Part shown: piece after piece, positions 43,590 to 55,402 of the stretch | How positions within the stretch are numbered: position 1 is the stretch's first letter | Layout: each line of letters starts with the position of its first letter | DNA from: AP-15 sp963775875 | GTDB lineage: Bacteria > Pseudomonadota > Alphaproteobacteria > ATCC43930 > CGMCC-115725 | Direction of reading: 5' to 3' | NCBI GenBank assembly: GCA_963775875.1 | Contig: CAVZKP010000014.1 | Location: 310,001 to 374,000 of the forward strand | Length of the DNA stretch: 64,000 nucleotides | Program-made: the position numbers and the translations under genes | The notes under the pieces: generated by a model | Told to the model about the DNA's origin: nothing | The model's input: the letters and a program-made list of their open reading frames with translations, nothing else | Databases searched by the model: none

Positions 43590-44570
43590 ATGGTCGCCCG
43601 AGGGTTCGAGTCGACGGCGCTGTTCGATCGTCGCGTCTGGCGTCTGCATCGCGAGCGCGCCGCCCGGCGGGGCTGCTCCGATTTTTTGCATGTCGAGGTG
43701 GCCGACCGGATCCTCGATCGCCTCGATGACGTCGGCCGACAATTCCGCATCGCTCTCGATTTGGGTTCGCATAACGGCGCGCTGTCGCGTGCGCTGGCGG
43801 ATCGACCGGGGATCGAGCGCGTCGTCGCCACCGAGCCCGCTCTCGCCTTCCTGGCGCGAACGCCAGCCATCCGGGTCGCTGCCGACCCCGAACTATTGCC
43901 GTTTCACGACGCCAGCTTTGATCTAGCGGTCAGCGCCCTGGTCCTCCATTGGGTTGCCGATCTTCCTGGCACCCTGATCCAGCTGCGCCGGGCCCTGAAG
44001 CCGGACGGCCTTTTCCTTGGGGCGATGCTCGGCGGCGCCACCCTGGCGCAGTTGCGGACTGTGATGATCGAGGCCGAACTGGCCGAAGAAGGCGGCGCCA
44101 GCCCGCGGGTGTCGCCTACGGCCGATCTCGGCGAAGCCGCGGCATTGATGCAGCGCACCGGCTTTGCCATGCCGGTCGCAGATGCCGACACGATCACCGT
44201 GACCTACCCCGATGCGCTCGCGCTTATGCGCGATCTCAGGGCGATGGGCGAAACCAACACTCTGTCGGCGCGGCGGCGCATACCGCTGCGCCGCAGCACT
44301 CTCGCGCGCGGCGTGGCAATTTACGGCGAACGGTTCGGCCTTCCCGACGGACGCATTCCCGCCAGCTTCGAGATACTTTTCTTGACCGGCTGGGCGCCCG
44401 ACGCAAGCCAGCCCAAACCGCGGCGACCAGGCAGCGCCACTCACCGCCTCGCCGACGCGCTCGGCGCCGTAGAGATTTCCGCCGGCGACCGTGCGGCGCC
44501 ACCCGAGGAAAGCTCGAACCCAGATAATTCCGGTGATACCTCGAACGGTCGTCCTCGACTCCCGCTTTAG
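43590..44570 (+). CDS. BioC/NDUFAF5-type methyltransferase-like protein
   Basis: The 326-residue protein starts MVARGFESTALFDRRVWRLH and continues ERAARRGCSDFLHVEVADRI, which is the conserved N-terminus of NDUFAF5-like proteins. The SAM motif is IALDLGSHNGALSRALADRP, and FDLAVSALVLHWVADLPG lies in the usual place. The mitochondrial relative is an Arg hydroxylase for complex I assembly, so the same may hold here. The last 60 residues are disordered and poorly conserved. It is divergent from comF. Confidence 0.88.
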   Translation: MVARGFESTALFDRRVWRLHRERAARRGCSDFLHVEVADRILDRLDDVGRQFRIALDLGSHNGALSRALADRPGIERVVATEPALAFLARTPAIRVAADPELLPFHDASFDLAVSALVLHWVADLPGTLIQLRRALKPDGLFLGAMLGGATLAQLRTVMIEAELAEEGGASPRVSPTADLGEAAALMQRTGFAMPVADADTITVTYPDALALMRDLRAMGETNTLSARRRIPLRRSTLARGVAIYGERFGLPDGRIPASFEILFLTGWAPDASQPKPRRPGSATHRLADALGAVEISAGDRAAPPEESSNPDNSGDTSNGRPRLPL

Positions 44571-44653
44571 CAGCGGCGATCATAACCTATTGAGATAAAT
44601 GGTTTCAGCTCAAGCTGAACACTAAGACGACCCGATGGACGCCGAGATCGCAG

Positions 44654-45079
44654 TCACAGCAGGTCGCGCAGCATCGCGACCAGCGGCTTGTCGGCTGGGG
44701 GCATTGGATAGTCCGCGAGTTGGCCCGGCCGGACCCAGGCCAGGCGCTGCCCCTCCCGTGCCACTGGAATTCCCAACCATCTACGGCACAGATAGAGCGG
44801 CATCAGCAGGTGGAAATCCGGGTAGGTGTGGGAGGCGAAGGTAAAAGGGGCTAAGCAGCTCGCGGCGACGTCAATGCCGAGTTCCTCGGCCAATTCTCGG
44901 ATCAGCGCCGCCTCCGGCGTTTCCCCGTGGTCGATCTTGCCCCCGGGAAATTCCCACAGCCCGGCCATTGACTTGCCCTCCGGGCGCCGGGCCAGCAGCA
45001 CCCGGCCGTCGGCGTCGACAAGGACCACCGCGGCGACAAGGATCAGAGGCCGCGCCGGCTCAGCTGCGATAGCTGCCAT
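44654..45079 (-). CDS. mutT: Nudix hydrolase, MutT-like
   Basis: The 141-residue protein has the Nudix box GGKIDHGETPEAALIRELAE followed by ELGI. PLILVAAVVLVDADGRVLLA and GKSMAGLWEFPGGKIDHGE match MutT, which removes 8-oxo-dGTP. The start (45079) lies 20 bases inside the end of argJ, so translation may be coupled; argJ-mutT adjacency is common in alphaproteobacteria. Substrate is inferred from family. Confidence 0.93.
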   Translation of the reverse strand: MAAIAAEPARPLILVAAVVLVDADGRVLLARRPEGKSMAGLWEFPGGKIDHGETPEAALIRELAEELGIDVAASCLAPFTFASHTYPDFHLLMPLYLCRRWLGIPVAREGQRLAWVRPGQLADYPMPPADKPLVAMLRDLL

Positions 45080-46289
45080 TGATGTCGATATAACCGTGGG
45101 TTAGGTCGCAGGTCCACACCGTCGCCTTGCCGCGGCCGATGCCAAGATCGACGGCGATCGCGATTTCGCGGCCTTTCATGTGCTCGGCGACCGGAGTTTC
45201 GTCATAACCCGGCACCGGCCCGCCATGGGATGCGATCTCGACCCCGCCGACCGAGATCGACAATAGGTCGCGATCGGCCTTCTCTCCGGCCTTGCCGACG
45301 GCCATGACGATGCGGCCCCAATTGGCGTCGCCGGCGGAGAGCGCGGTCTTGACCAGCGGCGAATTGCCGATCGCGAGCCCGATGCGGCGCGCTGCACGCG
45401 GCGTCGCCGCGCCGGTAACCTCGATCGTGACAAATTTCTGCGCCCCCTCGCCATCGCGGACAACCTGCTTAGCGAGATCGATCATCACCTTGTCGAGAGC
45501 CCGGCGAAAATCCACGAGCCGGCGATCGCTCGGGCTCGCCACCGGCCGATGCGGCGCTCGCCCGGTCGCACACAGCAGAAGGGTATCGCTGGTCGAGGTG
45601 TCGCCATCGACCGTAATTGAATTGAACGAGCGGTCCGTCGCCGCGGCGAGCAGCGGCTGCAGTACCTTATGCGGCAAGTCCGCATCGGTGAAGACATAGG
45701 CCAGCATGGTGCCCATATCGGGGGCGATCATGCCAGACCCTTTGGCGAACCCGCTGAGCCGGACTTCGACGCCGTCGATCTCGGCCGTTTCGGTCGCCCC
45801 CTTGGGAAAAGTGTCGGTGGTCATGATCGCGCGCGCCGCCGGCTCCCACGCATCGGCCGAAAGCAGCTCTACTGCCTGCGGGAGCGCGCCGATGATCTTA
45901 TCCGCCGGCAGCTTCTCGCCGATCACGCCGGTCGAGGAGATGAAAACCTGCCGGGTCTCGCACCTCAAGAGCTCAGCCGCCGCCGCCGCCGTGGCCTCTA
46001 CCGCCTCTCTCCCGGCACGGCCGGTGAAGACGTTCGCGTTGCCGGAATTAACCACGATTCCGCGCGCCTCGCCACCCGCCAGGCAGTCTCGGCACCACAG
46101 CACCGGAGCTCCTGCGGTCAGCGATCGGGTCAGCACACCGGCGACCGCAGAACCCGGAACCAGCGACGCCAGCATCAGATCGTCTCGCCCGGTATAGCGG
46201 ATGCCGCAGCCAAGAGTAGCGAACTGCACGCCGGCGATCGGCGCCAACGCCGGAAAGCCTACGGGCGCGAGCGGAGAAACGGGAGCCAT
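45060..46289 (-). CDS. argJ: Bifunctional ornithine acetyltransferase/N-acetylglutamate synthase ArgJ
   Basis: The 409-residue enzyme recycles the acetyl group in arginine synthesis. It is made as a precursor that self-cleaves before a Thr. The site here is GSGMIAPDMGTMLAYVFTDA, with Gly rather than the usual Ala before the Thr. Other features are CATGRAPHRPVAS, VRLSGFAKGSGMIAPD and the C-terminal VWTCDLTHGYIDINGSYRS. It is preceded by a parvulin gene and followed by mutT. Length is normal. Gly at that position should still allow the acyl shift, as in some other self-cleaving enzymes. Confidence 0.95.
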   Translation of the reverse strand: MAPVSPLAPVGFPALAPIAGVQFATLGCGIRYTGRDDLMLASLVPGSAVAGVLTRSLTAGAPVLWCRDCLAGGEARGIVVNSGNANVFTGRAGREAVEATAAAAAELLRCETRQVFISSTGVIGEKLPADKIIGALPQAVELLSADAWEPAARAIMTTDTFPKGATETAEIDGVEVRLSGFAKGSGMIAPDMGTMLAYVFTDADLPHKVLQPLLAAATDRSFNSITVDGDTSTSDTLLLCATGRAPHRPVASPSDRRLVDFRRALDKVMIDLAKQVVRDGEGAQKFVTIEVTGAATPRAARRIGLAIGNSPLVKTALSAGDANWGRIVMAVGKAGEKADRDLLSISVGGVEIASHGGPVPGYDETPVAEHMKGREIAIAVDLGIGRGKATVWTCDLTHGYIDINGSYRS

Positions 46290-46316
46290 GTCGTCCTTCT
46301 TGGTAATCGGATCTGT

Positions 46317-47213
46317 TCATTTGGCCGGCGGCAGCGGTTTGCCGTCGAGCGCAAAGGTCTCGATCTTGGCACCCCTGCGCAGGTCCTTCAGCTTTGCCTC
46401 GATGATGTCGCGCGCCACGAGGCGACGCACTTCGTCGCGCGCCTCGTCAAAGGTCGGCGGCTTTTTGACCCGGTGGTCTTCGACCATAATCACGTGCCAG
46501 CCGAACTCGGTCTTGACCGGGGTCTCGGTGTACTTTCCCACCGGCACTGCAAACGCCGCGGCAGTGAAAGCAGGAACCATGTCGTCGCGGCCAAAATAAC
46601 CGAGGTCCCCGCCCGAGGCGGCGTCGGGGTCGGTCGAATATTTTTTGGCCAGGGTGGCAAAATCCGCTCCTTTGTCGAGCTGGGCAATGATCGACTTCGC
46701 TTCCGCCTCGGTTTTAACCAGGATTTGGCGGGCATGCACCTCCTCGCGTCCCGGCTGTCCCTGGAGCAGCTTCTGGTAAGCGGCCCGTAGCTGGTCCTCG
46801 CTCTCCGCCCCCTTGATCAGTTGCTCGATATAAGCACGCTGGATCAGATGGTCCTCATAGAGCCGCAACTGGTCCTGCACCGTGGGATCCTGGTCGAGAT
46901 GCTCCTTGCGCCCGGCCTCGATGACCAGCGTCCTGTCCACCAGACGGTCGAGCAAAATGGGGTAGATTTGCTGAAATGGCAGCTTTTGCGCCTGCGGCGG
47001 GAGGGTTTGCTGCGCGGCTTCGACGTCAGCGAGGTGCAGTTCGACCCCGTCGATGCGGGCGACGACGGTGTTCCCCGGCGGCAAGACGCTCGCTGGGGCC
47101 GCGGCCGGGACGGGTTGCGAAAGCGCCGGATCAGCCGCGTTGGCGTGAACGGGAGCCACGCCGATTGCCAGCCCAAAACCGAGCACAGCGGCGAACGAAG
47201 AACGCGACAGCAT
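46317..47213 (-). CDS. Exported parvulin-type peptidylprolyl isomerase
   Basis: The 298-residue protein begins with a signal peptide (MLSRSSFAAVLGFGLAIGVA then PVHANA). A SurA-like N-terminal helical region follows (LLDRLVDRTLVIEAGRKEHL). The parvulin domain includes EVHARQILVKTEAEAKSIIA, LAKKYSTDPDAASGGDLGYF and ELGWHVIMVEDHRV-like FGWHVIMVEDHRVKKPPTF. It would fold outer-membrane or periplasmic proteins. It lies between argJ and the divergent secA. The exact subgroup (PpiC/PrsA-like) is not certain. Confidence 0.92.
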   Translation of the reverse strand: MLSRSSFAAVLGFGLAIGVAPVHANAADPALSQPVPAAAPASVLPPGNTVVARIDGVELHLADVEAAQQTLPPQAQKLPFQQIYPILLDRLVDRTLVIEAGRKEHLDQDPTVQDQLRLYEDHLIQRAYIEQLIKGAESEDQLRAAYQKLLQGQPGREEVHARQILVKTEAEAKSIIAQLDKGADFATLAKKYSTDPDAASGGDLGYFGRDDMVPAFTAAAFAVPVGKYTETPVKTEFGWHVIMVEDHRVKKPPTFDEARDEVRRLVARDIIEAKLKDLRRGAKIETFALDGKPLPPAK

Positions 47214-47431
47214 TTCGGTACCCCCGCAGGAAGGCGGTCGCGGCTTCGAAGCGGCTGCCCCGAGCCATCAATGCATATAGACGGCGCGCGGACAAGCAAA
47301 TGGGCAGGCTCGCGGGTCAGCCGGCGATGGGCTGGCGTTGGCGAATTGACAGCCCCGGCCGGGCCGCCTATCTCTCCTTCGGTCGCCGTGCGAACACATC
47401 CAGCCATTCGCCTCCGTTTTTCGAGGGTTCC

Positions 47432-50164
<2,733 letters not shown>

Positions 50165-50219
50165 GCGGGTGCTATCTCGACAAGCTGCGAGCGTTTTGTT
50201 ATAGAGCGCGTTCTGCGGC

Positions 50220-50295
<76 letters not shown>

Positions 50296-50878
50296 ACTAA
50301 ATCAACAGGTTAATATTGATAATCGGCGCCGATATAGCGGCCGAGACATCCTCGAACCCGAAATCGATCTCGGCGGCCTTCTCGCGGCTCAGCGGGTCGA
50401 GCCCGTATCGCATCGTCGGTAGCCCGGTCCCCGATACGCCTATTCGCCTCGGCTCGATGGTCAATGGTAATCCCCCCAAATCGCCAGCGGCGGCATCGGC
50501 GCCGTCCCCCGAGCAAAAGTGTCCGCCACGCCTTACAGCGGGTGCCAGTAGTGGGGCGCCCCTCATAAATGGCCGAGATGCGGCGTGAGCGGACATTCGC
50601 ATCAGATTTCTGGGCGAGCTAATGATTGTTCCGCACCGCGGTGCGAAAATGGCGCAGCCAAAAGAGAGTGGGCCGGGTGCGCTCCGACTGGCGACCAGTT
50701 CGCCAAGGAGACAAGCAACGCCAGCGGCAGCGGTCCGCAGCTGTTCAGGATGCCGCTGTCGGGCATAATCTTCACCTTCTAGAGAAGAGGGCTGGCGGGA
50801 TGCGCTATTAAGCCAGATCCCCGAACGAAGCGTCCCATCTCCGACCCGTCGTTGTTGTAGCTAAAGGGCCAGCAGACC
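50296..50878. other. No recognisable gene
   Basis: This 583-base stretch after tRNA-Lys has several short open frames on both strands, none with a convincing ribosome-binding site or family resemblance. The longest minus-strand frame (50297-50602) contains GDLGGLPLTIEPRRIGVSGT, which could be a residue of a lost gene, but it is not recognised. I treat the stretch as non-coding or decayed DNA at the island's left end. Confidence 0.4.
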
Positions 50879-52175
50879 ATGAAATCAACAATGATGATCG
50901 CGCTCACGGCAGTCATGGCCGTCGCCTCGGCGGCATGGGCGGGCTGCAGATCCGATTTCTCCGACGCGGTGCAGACCTGTCGGCTGGCGCATCCCGACCC
51001 TGACCATCTGGTCGCGTGCGTCCAGTCGGCGAAGGACGATTACGACAGCTGCGTCGATCCTCTGGACGCGTCGACGCAGGCCAAGGTGCAGCGGATCGTC
51101 CGTCAGTTCCAGGAGACGAACCAAACTCCAGGAGTCCTTGTTGGCATTTGGAGCCCGAGGGGAACCTTCGTCACAGCGTCCGGCGTCGCCGATCTCGCCA
51201 CTGGGACGCCACTCAGCACCGACATGCAGTTCAAAATTGCGAGCCAGACAAAGACGTTCACGGCCAACCTCGTCCTTCAGCTCGTCGGGGAGGGCAGGGT
51301 GTCCCTCGATGACCAAATCTCCAAGTGGGTGGCGGGTGTGCCCAACGGCGACCAGATCACGATCCGAGAACTCCTCAACCACACCAGCGGTCTCGCTGAT
51401 GGCTTCACGTCGCCAACCATCCAACAGATGGTGCCCAATGGCTGCACGGTGGAGGAATTGCTCGCTGCCGAGGCATTGTTTCCTCCGGTCGCACTGCCCG
51501 GCACGAAGTGGTCCTACAGCAACTACGGTTACAACCTGCTCGGTCGGGTGGTGGAGCTGGCCACGGGCCAGGATCTGAGCACGGCAATTCAGCAGCGCAT
51601 CGCCGAACCGCTCCATCTGCGCCGGACGTTCCTTCCAGTCTCAGGTAACGGTCTCAGCGTGCCGTTCACCCACGGGTACGGGACCGGAGATGTCGGCCCC
51701 ACCCAGGCGCCGACTGCCTCGGATGACGCCACCGATCTGCCGGGGTCGTGCCTGTGGGCGCATGGGGGAATGGTCTCGACGCTCTCGGACATGCACATCT
51801 GGTCCGTGGCTCTGGCGACCGGTGCACTGCTCAAACCAGCGGTCTGGAGGGAGGCAAACAAAGACCTGATCCCCTTCGTGTTCTCTGGGGGGTATAACGG
51901 ACCCGGCCGGTGGCGCTACGGACTGGGGTTCGTCGAGTTCGGGCGGGTTTGTGGGCGGAGAAGGCAGTTTCGCCGGCTACGAATCGGCCACCATGTATTC
52001 CCCTGATCGCCGGACGGCCATTGAGGTCGTGTCCACCAAGCTGGCCAACGCAATCACCCCTCCGCCGATGATCCAGGCTCTCGCCATGGCCCTCTATGGC
52101 CCCAACATCGGCTTCGGGCTAACACCCGCCCAAGCCCTCCAGCCCAACAACTTTGCCGATGGGTCAGCGGAATGA
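50879..52175 (+). pseudogene. Exported serine hydrolase (beta-lactamase/DD-peptidase family) with frameshift
   Basis: The product begins with a signal peptide (MKSTMMIALTAVMAVASAAW) then an extra Cys-rich domain (CRSDFSDAVQTCRLAHPDPD). The beta-lactamase-type catalytic core has SxxK in FKIASQTKTFTANLVLQLV, YxN in KWSYSNYGYNLLGRVVELA, and a HGG-like LWAHGGMVSTLSDM. After YGLGFVEFG the sense continues in another frame as GFVGGEGSFAGYESATMYSP to a stop at 52175. One extra C near 51942 explains the shift. The family includes D-Ala-D-Ala carboxypeptidases and esterases. If the shift is real the last 70 residues are lost. Confidence 0.75.
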
Positions 52176-52228
52176 GGCTCAATATCACGGACAAAGCTTG
52201 GCCGGCTCGAAACGAATAGGAGCACTCG

Positions 52229-52375
52229 ATGATGCCGCCATACCGGATTTACTTCTACATCAATGGTGAGGTCCACGACCGACAGGATTTCGAAGCTGAT
52301 GACGATATTGCTGCAATTCGCATAAGCCGGGGCCGAATGTCCGGAGAGGGTCGATACCGGCCGTTCGCATCATAA
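52229..52375 (+). CDS. Small protein of unknown function
   Basis: An ATG at 52229 (second ATG three bases on) is preceded by AGGAG at ideal spacing. The 48-residue product reads MMPPYRIYFYINGEVHDRQD then FEADDDIAAIRISRGRMSGE and ends GRYRPFAS. The pattern YRIYFxxxxGxVxDRQDFEADDDxxAI resembles small alphaproteobacterial proteins of unknown role. It is a real-looking short gene between the broken hydrolase and an amidohydrolase. Confidence 0.55.
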   Translation: MMPPYRIYFYINGEVHDRQDFEADDDIAAIRISRGRMSGEGRYRPFAS

Positions 52376-52509
52376 CGAGTCTCGGCCTAGGTGGACCCTT
52401 AGACCGGCCGACCTAGACGGCACCCGGGCACGGAGCACTTACCCTGCCCGCTCTTGACGGCGATGGGCCGGTTGTTAAAGGTGTTGCTCGCGGTCAAGTC
52501 AGAAAGCAG

Positions 52510-53688
52510 ATGCCGATGCTGCCCCTGGTTCTCTCGTCTGACTCTCACGTGTTCGAACCGCCTGATCTGTGGCAGACCCGCATCGATCGGGCGTTCCGGG
52601 ATCGTGCGCCGCGGATCGAGCGGATCGACGGCGCCGACCAGATCGTGGTCGAGAGGGATCAGATCCTCTCCGGGATCGGCCTGATCTCGAGCACCGGCGC
52701 GCGGTTCGAGGCGCCCGAAACGATCTCCGCCGAGGGGCGCTTCGAAGACGTGCGCCACGGCGGGTACGACCCCAAGCAGCACCTAGAGGACATGGCGCTC
52801 GACGGGGTGGCCGGTGAAGTCCTTTACCCATCGCAGGGGCTCTTTTACTTCAAGGTGGCGGACCCGGCCCTGATGTCCGCGATCTTTCGTGCCTACAACG
52901 ACTGGCTCGCCGAGTTCTGCCATACCAATCCCGCCCGGCTGAAGGGCATTGCGATGATCAACCTCGACGATGTCGAGGACGGGCTCCGTGAGCTGGAGCG
53001 CGCCGCCCGCCTGGGTCTCTCCGGCGCGATGATCACCGAATATCCAGCCGAGGACCGCCGCTACGACCAGCCCGAGTACGAGCCGTTCTGGGCCGCCGCC
53101 GCGGCGCTCGACCTGCCGCTGAGCCTGCATACGGCGACGCGACGGCAGGGCAGGATCCGCGGAGCCGGTCCTGGAACGCTGCGCGACGCCAGCAGCCGCG
53201 CGACCAAGGCGTTCTATCCGGCGCTTTCAATGTGCGACATGATCTTCTCCGGCGTCTTCGAGCGCCATCCCCGCCTGACATTGGCCATTGTCGAGTTCGA
53301 ATTGGCGTGGGCGCCAAATGTGTTGACCTCTATGGATTACACCTACCGGGAACGCCACGGCGAGGCGATCTACCGGTTCAAGGGCGGCATGCGCCCGAGC
53401 GACTTCTTCCGCCGCAACGTCGTCTTAAGCTTCCAGGAGGACGCCATCGGCATTCGCCTGCGCGACGTGATCGGCACCGGTAACATGATGTGGGGCTCGG
53501 ATTATCCGCACAGCGAGTCGACGTTTCCCCAATCGCGCAAGATCCTGGCCAAGATTCTAGAGGGCGTGCCGGCCGATGAACAGGCCAAGATCGCCGCTGG
53601 CAACACCGCCCGCGTCTACAATTTCGACATGGCGAAACTGACCGCGGCCCGGCAGCCTGGCGCCGAAAGCGGCAATGGGTCGCTTTAA
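52510..53688 (+). CDS. Amidohydrolase family 2 protein
   Basis: The 392-residue protein has the early metal-binding strand LVLSSDSHVFEPPDLWQTRI, SLHTATRRQGRIRGAGPGTL in the middle, and the late GNMMWGSDYPHSESTFPQSR with the catalytic Asp. These match PF04909 amidohydrolases/decarboxylases (ACMSD-like). The metal site uses Asp/His residues visible in DSHV, LHTA and SDYPH. Substrate unknown. It converges with the AraC/TPR regulator (4-base overlap of ends). A degraded piece of a close relative lies at 58811. Confidence 0.9.
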   Translation: MPMLPLVLSSDSHVFEPPDLWQTRIDRAFRDRAPRIERIDGADQIVVERDQILSGIGLISSTGARFEAPETISAEGRFEDVRHGGYDPKQHLEDMALDGVAGEVLYPSQGLFYFKVADPALMSAIFRAYNDWLAEFCHTNPARLKGIAMINLDDVEDGLRELERAARLGLSGAMITEYPAEDRRYDQPEYEPFWAAAAALDLPLSLHTATRRQGRIRGAGPGTLRDASSRATKAFYPALSMCDMIFSGVFERHPRLTLAIVEFELAWAPNVLTSMDYTYRERHGEAIYRFKGGMRPSDFFRRNVVLSFQEDAIGIRLRDVIGTGNMMWGSDYPHSESTFPQSRKILAKILEGVPADEQAKIAAGNTARVYNFDMAKLTAARQPGAESGNGSL

Positions 53689-55199
53689 GAATAGGGCATG
53701 CCTAGAGCCTCGAGTCCTTCCGCGACGCGGTCGAGCAATTTGGCGGTGTGGGGTAATCCGGCCCTGACCTCGATAATAGTCAACTCGGGGAAAGCCTTGC
53801 TTACGAGACTCAACCTCCAGAGCGCTTCCTCCTTGTCGCCCGCGAAGACGCACGCCGGCGCGAGAAAGCGGTTGATCCATATGGCTTTCGGCTGTTCCGC
53901 GAGCGCGCGCCGATACCATTTAACGCTGTGAGCAAAGTGGCCGGCCTCGAAGTTGGCCGCCGCGATACCGATCGACCATACGAAGCGAAGCGGGTCGGCA
54001 GGTGCGAGGACCCGTGCTATATGGCAACACTCGATCGCGTCGGCCGTTTCGCCTCTGTAGGCGTGAACCCACCCGAGCCGCCCCCATCCCCAAGCCGATC
54101 CTCCGTCGATCGCCAGTGCGCGCCGAGCGTAGTGCTCGGCGCCTCGAAGATCATGCGCAAGCATGCAAGCGGCTGACAGCATGGTATCGCACACCGGGTC
54201 GCTTGCAGCGATCGCTGACGCTTCCAACGTCAAGTGACGCGCCTTGTCGCGTTCGGCCTTGGGTTGGCCGGTAAAGTGATGACCAGCGCGCGACCCGTGA
54301 CACCAGGCCGCCAGCGACAGCGGCAGCGGATCGCGCGGTGCAGATTCGATCGCCCGTTCGAGCAGTTCGATCGCGACGCCGTGGGCTGCAGGGTCGGCAG
54401 CGGCTACCATCGGCAATGCGCGCATGCTCAGTTCCCATGCGGTGAGCTGCATTGGGTCTTTGCCCGTCGCCTGGTCTATCTCGACATCGCGCAAGATTGA
54501 CCGGGTTGCACTCGCTATCAAGCCGGAGAGCCTGTCCGCCGAACCAAGCGGATCATCGCTCCCTTGTTCAAATCGCTCCATCCACACGTACCGGCTACTC
54601 GACCGGTCGAGCAGCGTCACGCTGATCCGCAACGTCCCCGTATGATCATCCATCACCCTTCCACGAAGGTGGTAGCGACCATGTGGCGGCAGCACGATCC
54701 TTACCCAACCGGTCCGATGTAATGCGGCGGCAATTTCTGCACCGATATTGTCCGCGCCTGCCGCATGCGGCCCGATTAGTTCAAACGGAAAAATCGCCAA
54801 TGTGGGTCGAACTGCGGACAGCCCCAGACGCAACGGCGTGGTCACCGCCGGGACCGATATGCGACGCCATTTCAAGGTGTCCGACGGACGCTCGCCGTAC
54901 CGGTCGCGATAAGCGAGGACGAAGCGCCCGAGATGGTTGAAGCCGCAATTCGCCGCAATCTCGGCAACGGTCGTGCCGGTCGGCGCCATGAGCAGCTTGC
55001 GCCTTGCCTGCCCGAGCCGCTCGGCATGCAGAAACTCCAGCGGAGCACATCCGACAAAACGACGGAAATGCTTTTCCAAGGTCCGCCGCGGTAATTCGCA
55101 ACGGCGCGCCAACTCGTCGATCTTCCAGGGCCGCTCCAAATGGCCCCGGAGGAAATCGATCGCCCTCTTGACATCTCGATGCAATGGGGGTGCGGGCAT
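53685..55199 (-). CDS. AraC-type HTH regulator with TolB-like and TPR regions
   Basis: The protein (504 residues) starts at MPAPPLHRDVKRAIDFLRGH (ribosome-binding site GGAGG seven bases upstream). The AraC DNA-binding domain is at residues about 10 to 110: WKIDELARRCELPRRTLEKH, then GTTVAEIAANCGFNHLGRFV. A middle region (LAIFPFELIGPHAAGADNIG, TGTLRISVTLLDRSSSRYVW) resembles the TolB-like domain of CadC/adenylate-cyclase type regulators. The C-terminal half has TPR-type helices (AWGWGRLGWVHAYRGETADA). It probably controls the neighbouring amidohydrolase; this is inferred from position. It is divergent from the methyltransferase gene. Confidence 0.85.
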   Translation of the reverse strand: MPAPPLHRDVKRAIDFLRGHLERPWKIDELARRCELPRRTLEKHFRRFVGCAPLEFLHAERLGQARRKLLMAPTGTTVAEIAANCGFNHLGRFVLAYRDRYGERPSDTLKWRRISVPAVTTPLRLGLSAVRPTLAIFPFELIGPHAAGADNIGAEIAAALHRTGWVRIVLPPHGRYHLRGRVMDDHTGTLRISVTLLDRSSSRYVWMERFEQGSDDPLGSADRLSGLIASATRSILRDVEIDQATGKDPMQLTAWELSMRALPMVAAADPAAHGVAIELLERAIESAPRDPLPLSLAAWCHGSRAGHHFTGQPKAERDKARHLTLEASAIAASDPVCDTMLSAACMLAHDLRGAEHYARRALAIDGGSAWGWGRLGWVHAYRGETADAIECCHIARVLAPADPLRFVWSIGIAAANFEAGHFAHSVKWYRRALAEQPKAIWINRFLAPACVFAGDKEEALWRLSLVSKAFPELTIIEVRAGLPHTAKLLDRVAEGLEALGMPYS

Positions 55200-55402
55200 G
55201 GGTAGCCTCCGCCTCAAACTTAGCACCGCCAGCGGTGCACCGGAGACGGACTCAGCGGCCGGCGCCGCATTAGGGGCGCAATATGGATAGTGGCGGCGCA
55301 ACTCGGCTTGTTCGAGCCCGGCATGAATAGCCATGCTGTCTGGGCCAATCGGCCAGAGCGCCCGGTTCGATCCGAAGGGCGCCAGATCCGGGGGAGCGAA
55401 CG

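Noticed and set aside
46976..47431. 152-codon upstream extension of secA
   Set aside because: It overlaps the divergent parvulin gene and is not conserved; SecA proteins start at MFGALARRLFG-like sequence.
50297..50602. 101-codon minus-strand frame after tRNA-Lys
   Set aside because: No recognised family, no clear start signal; kept only as part of the non-coding description.
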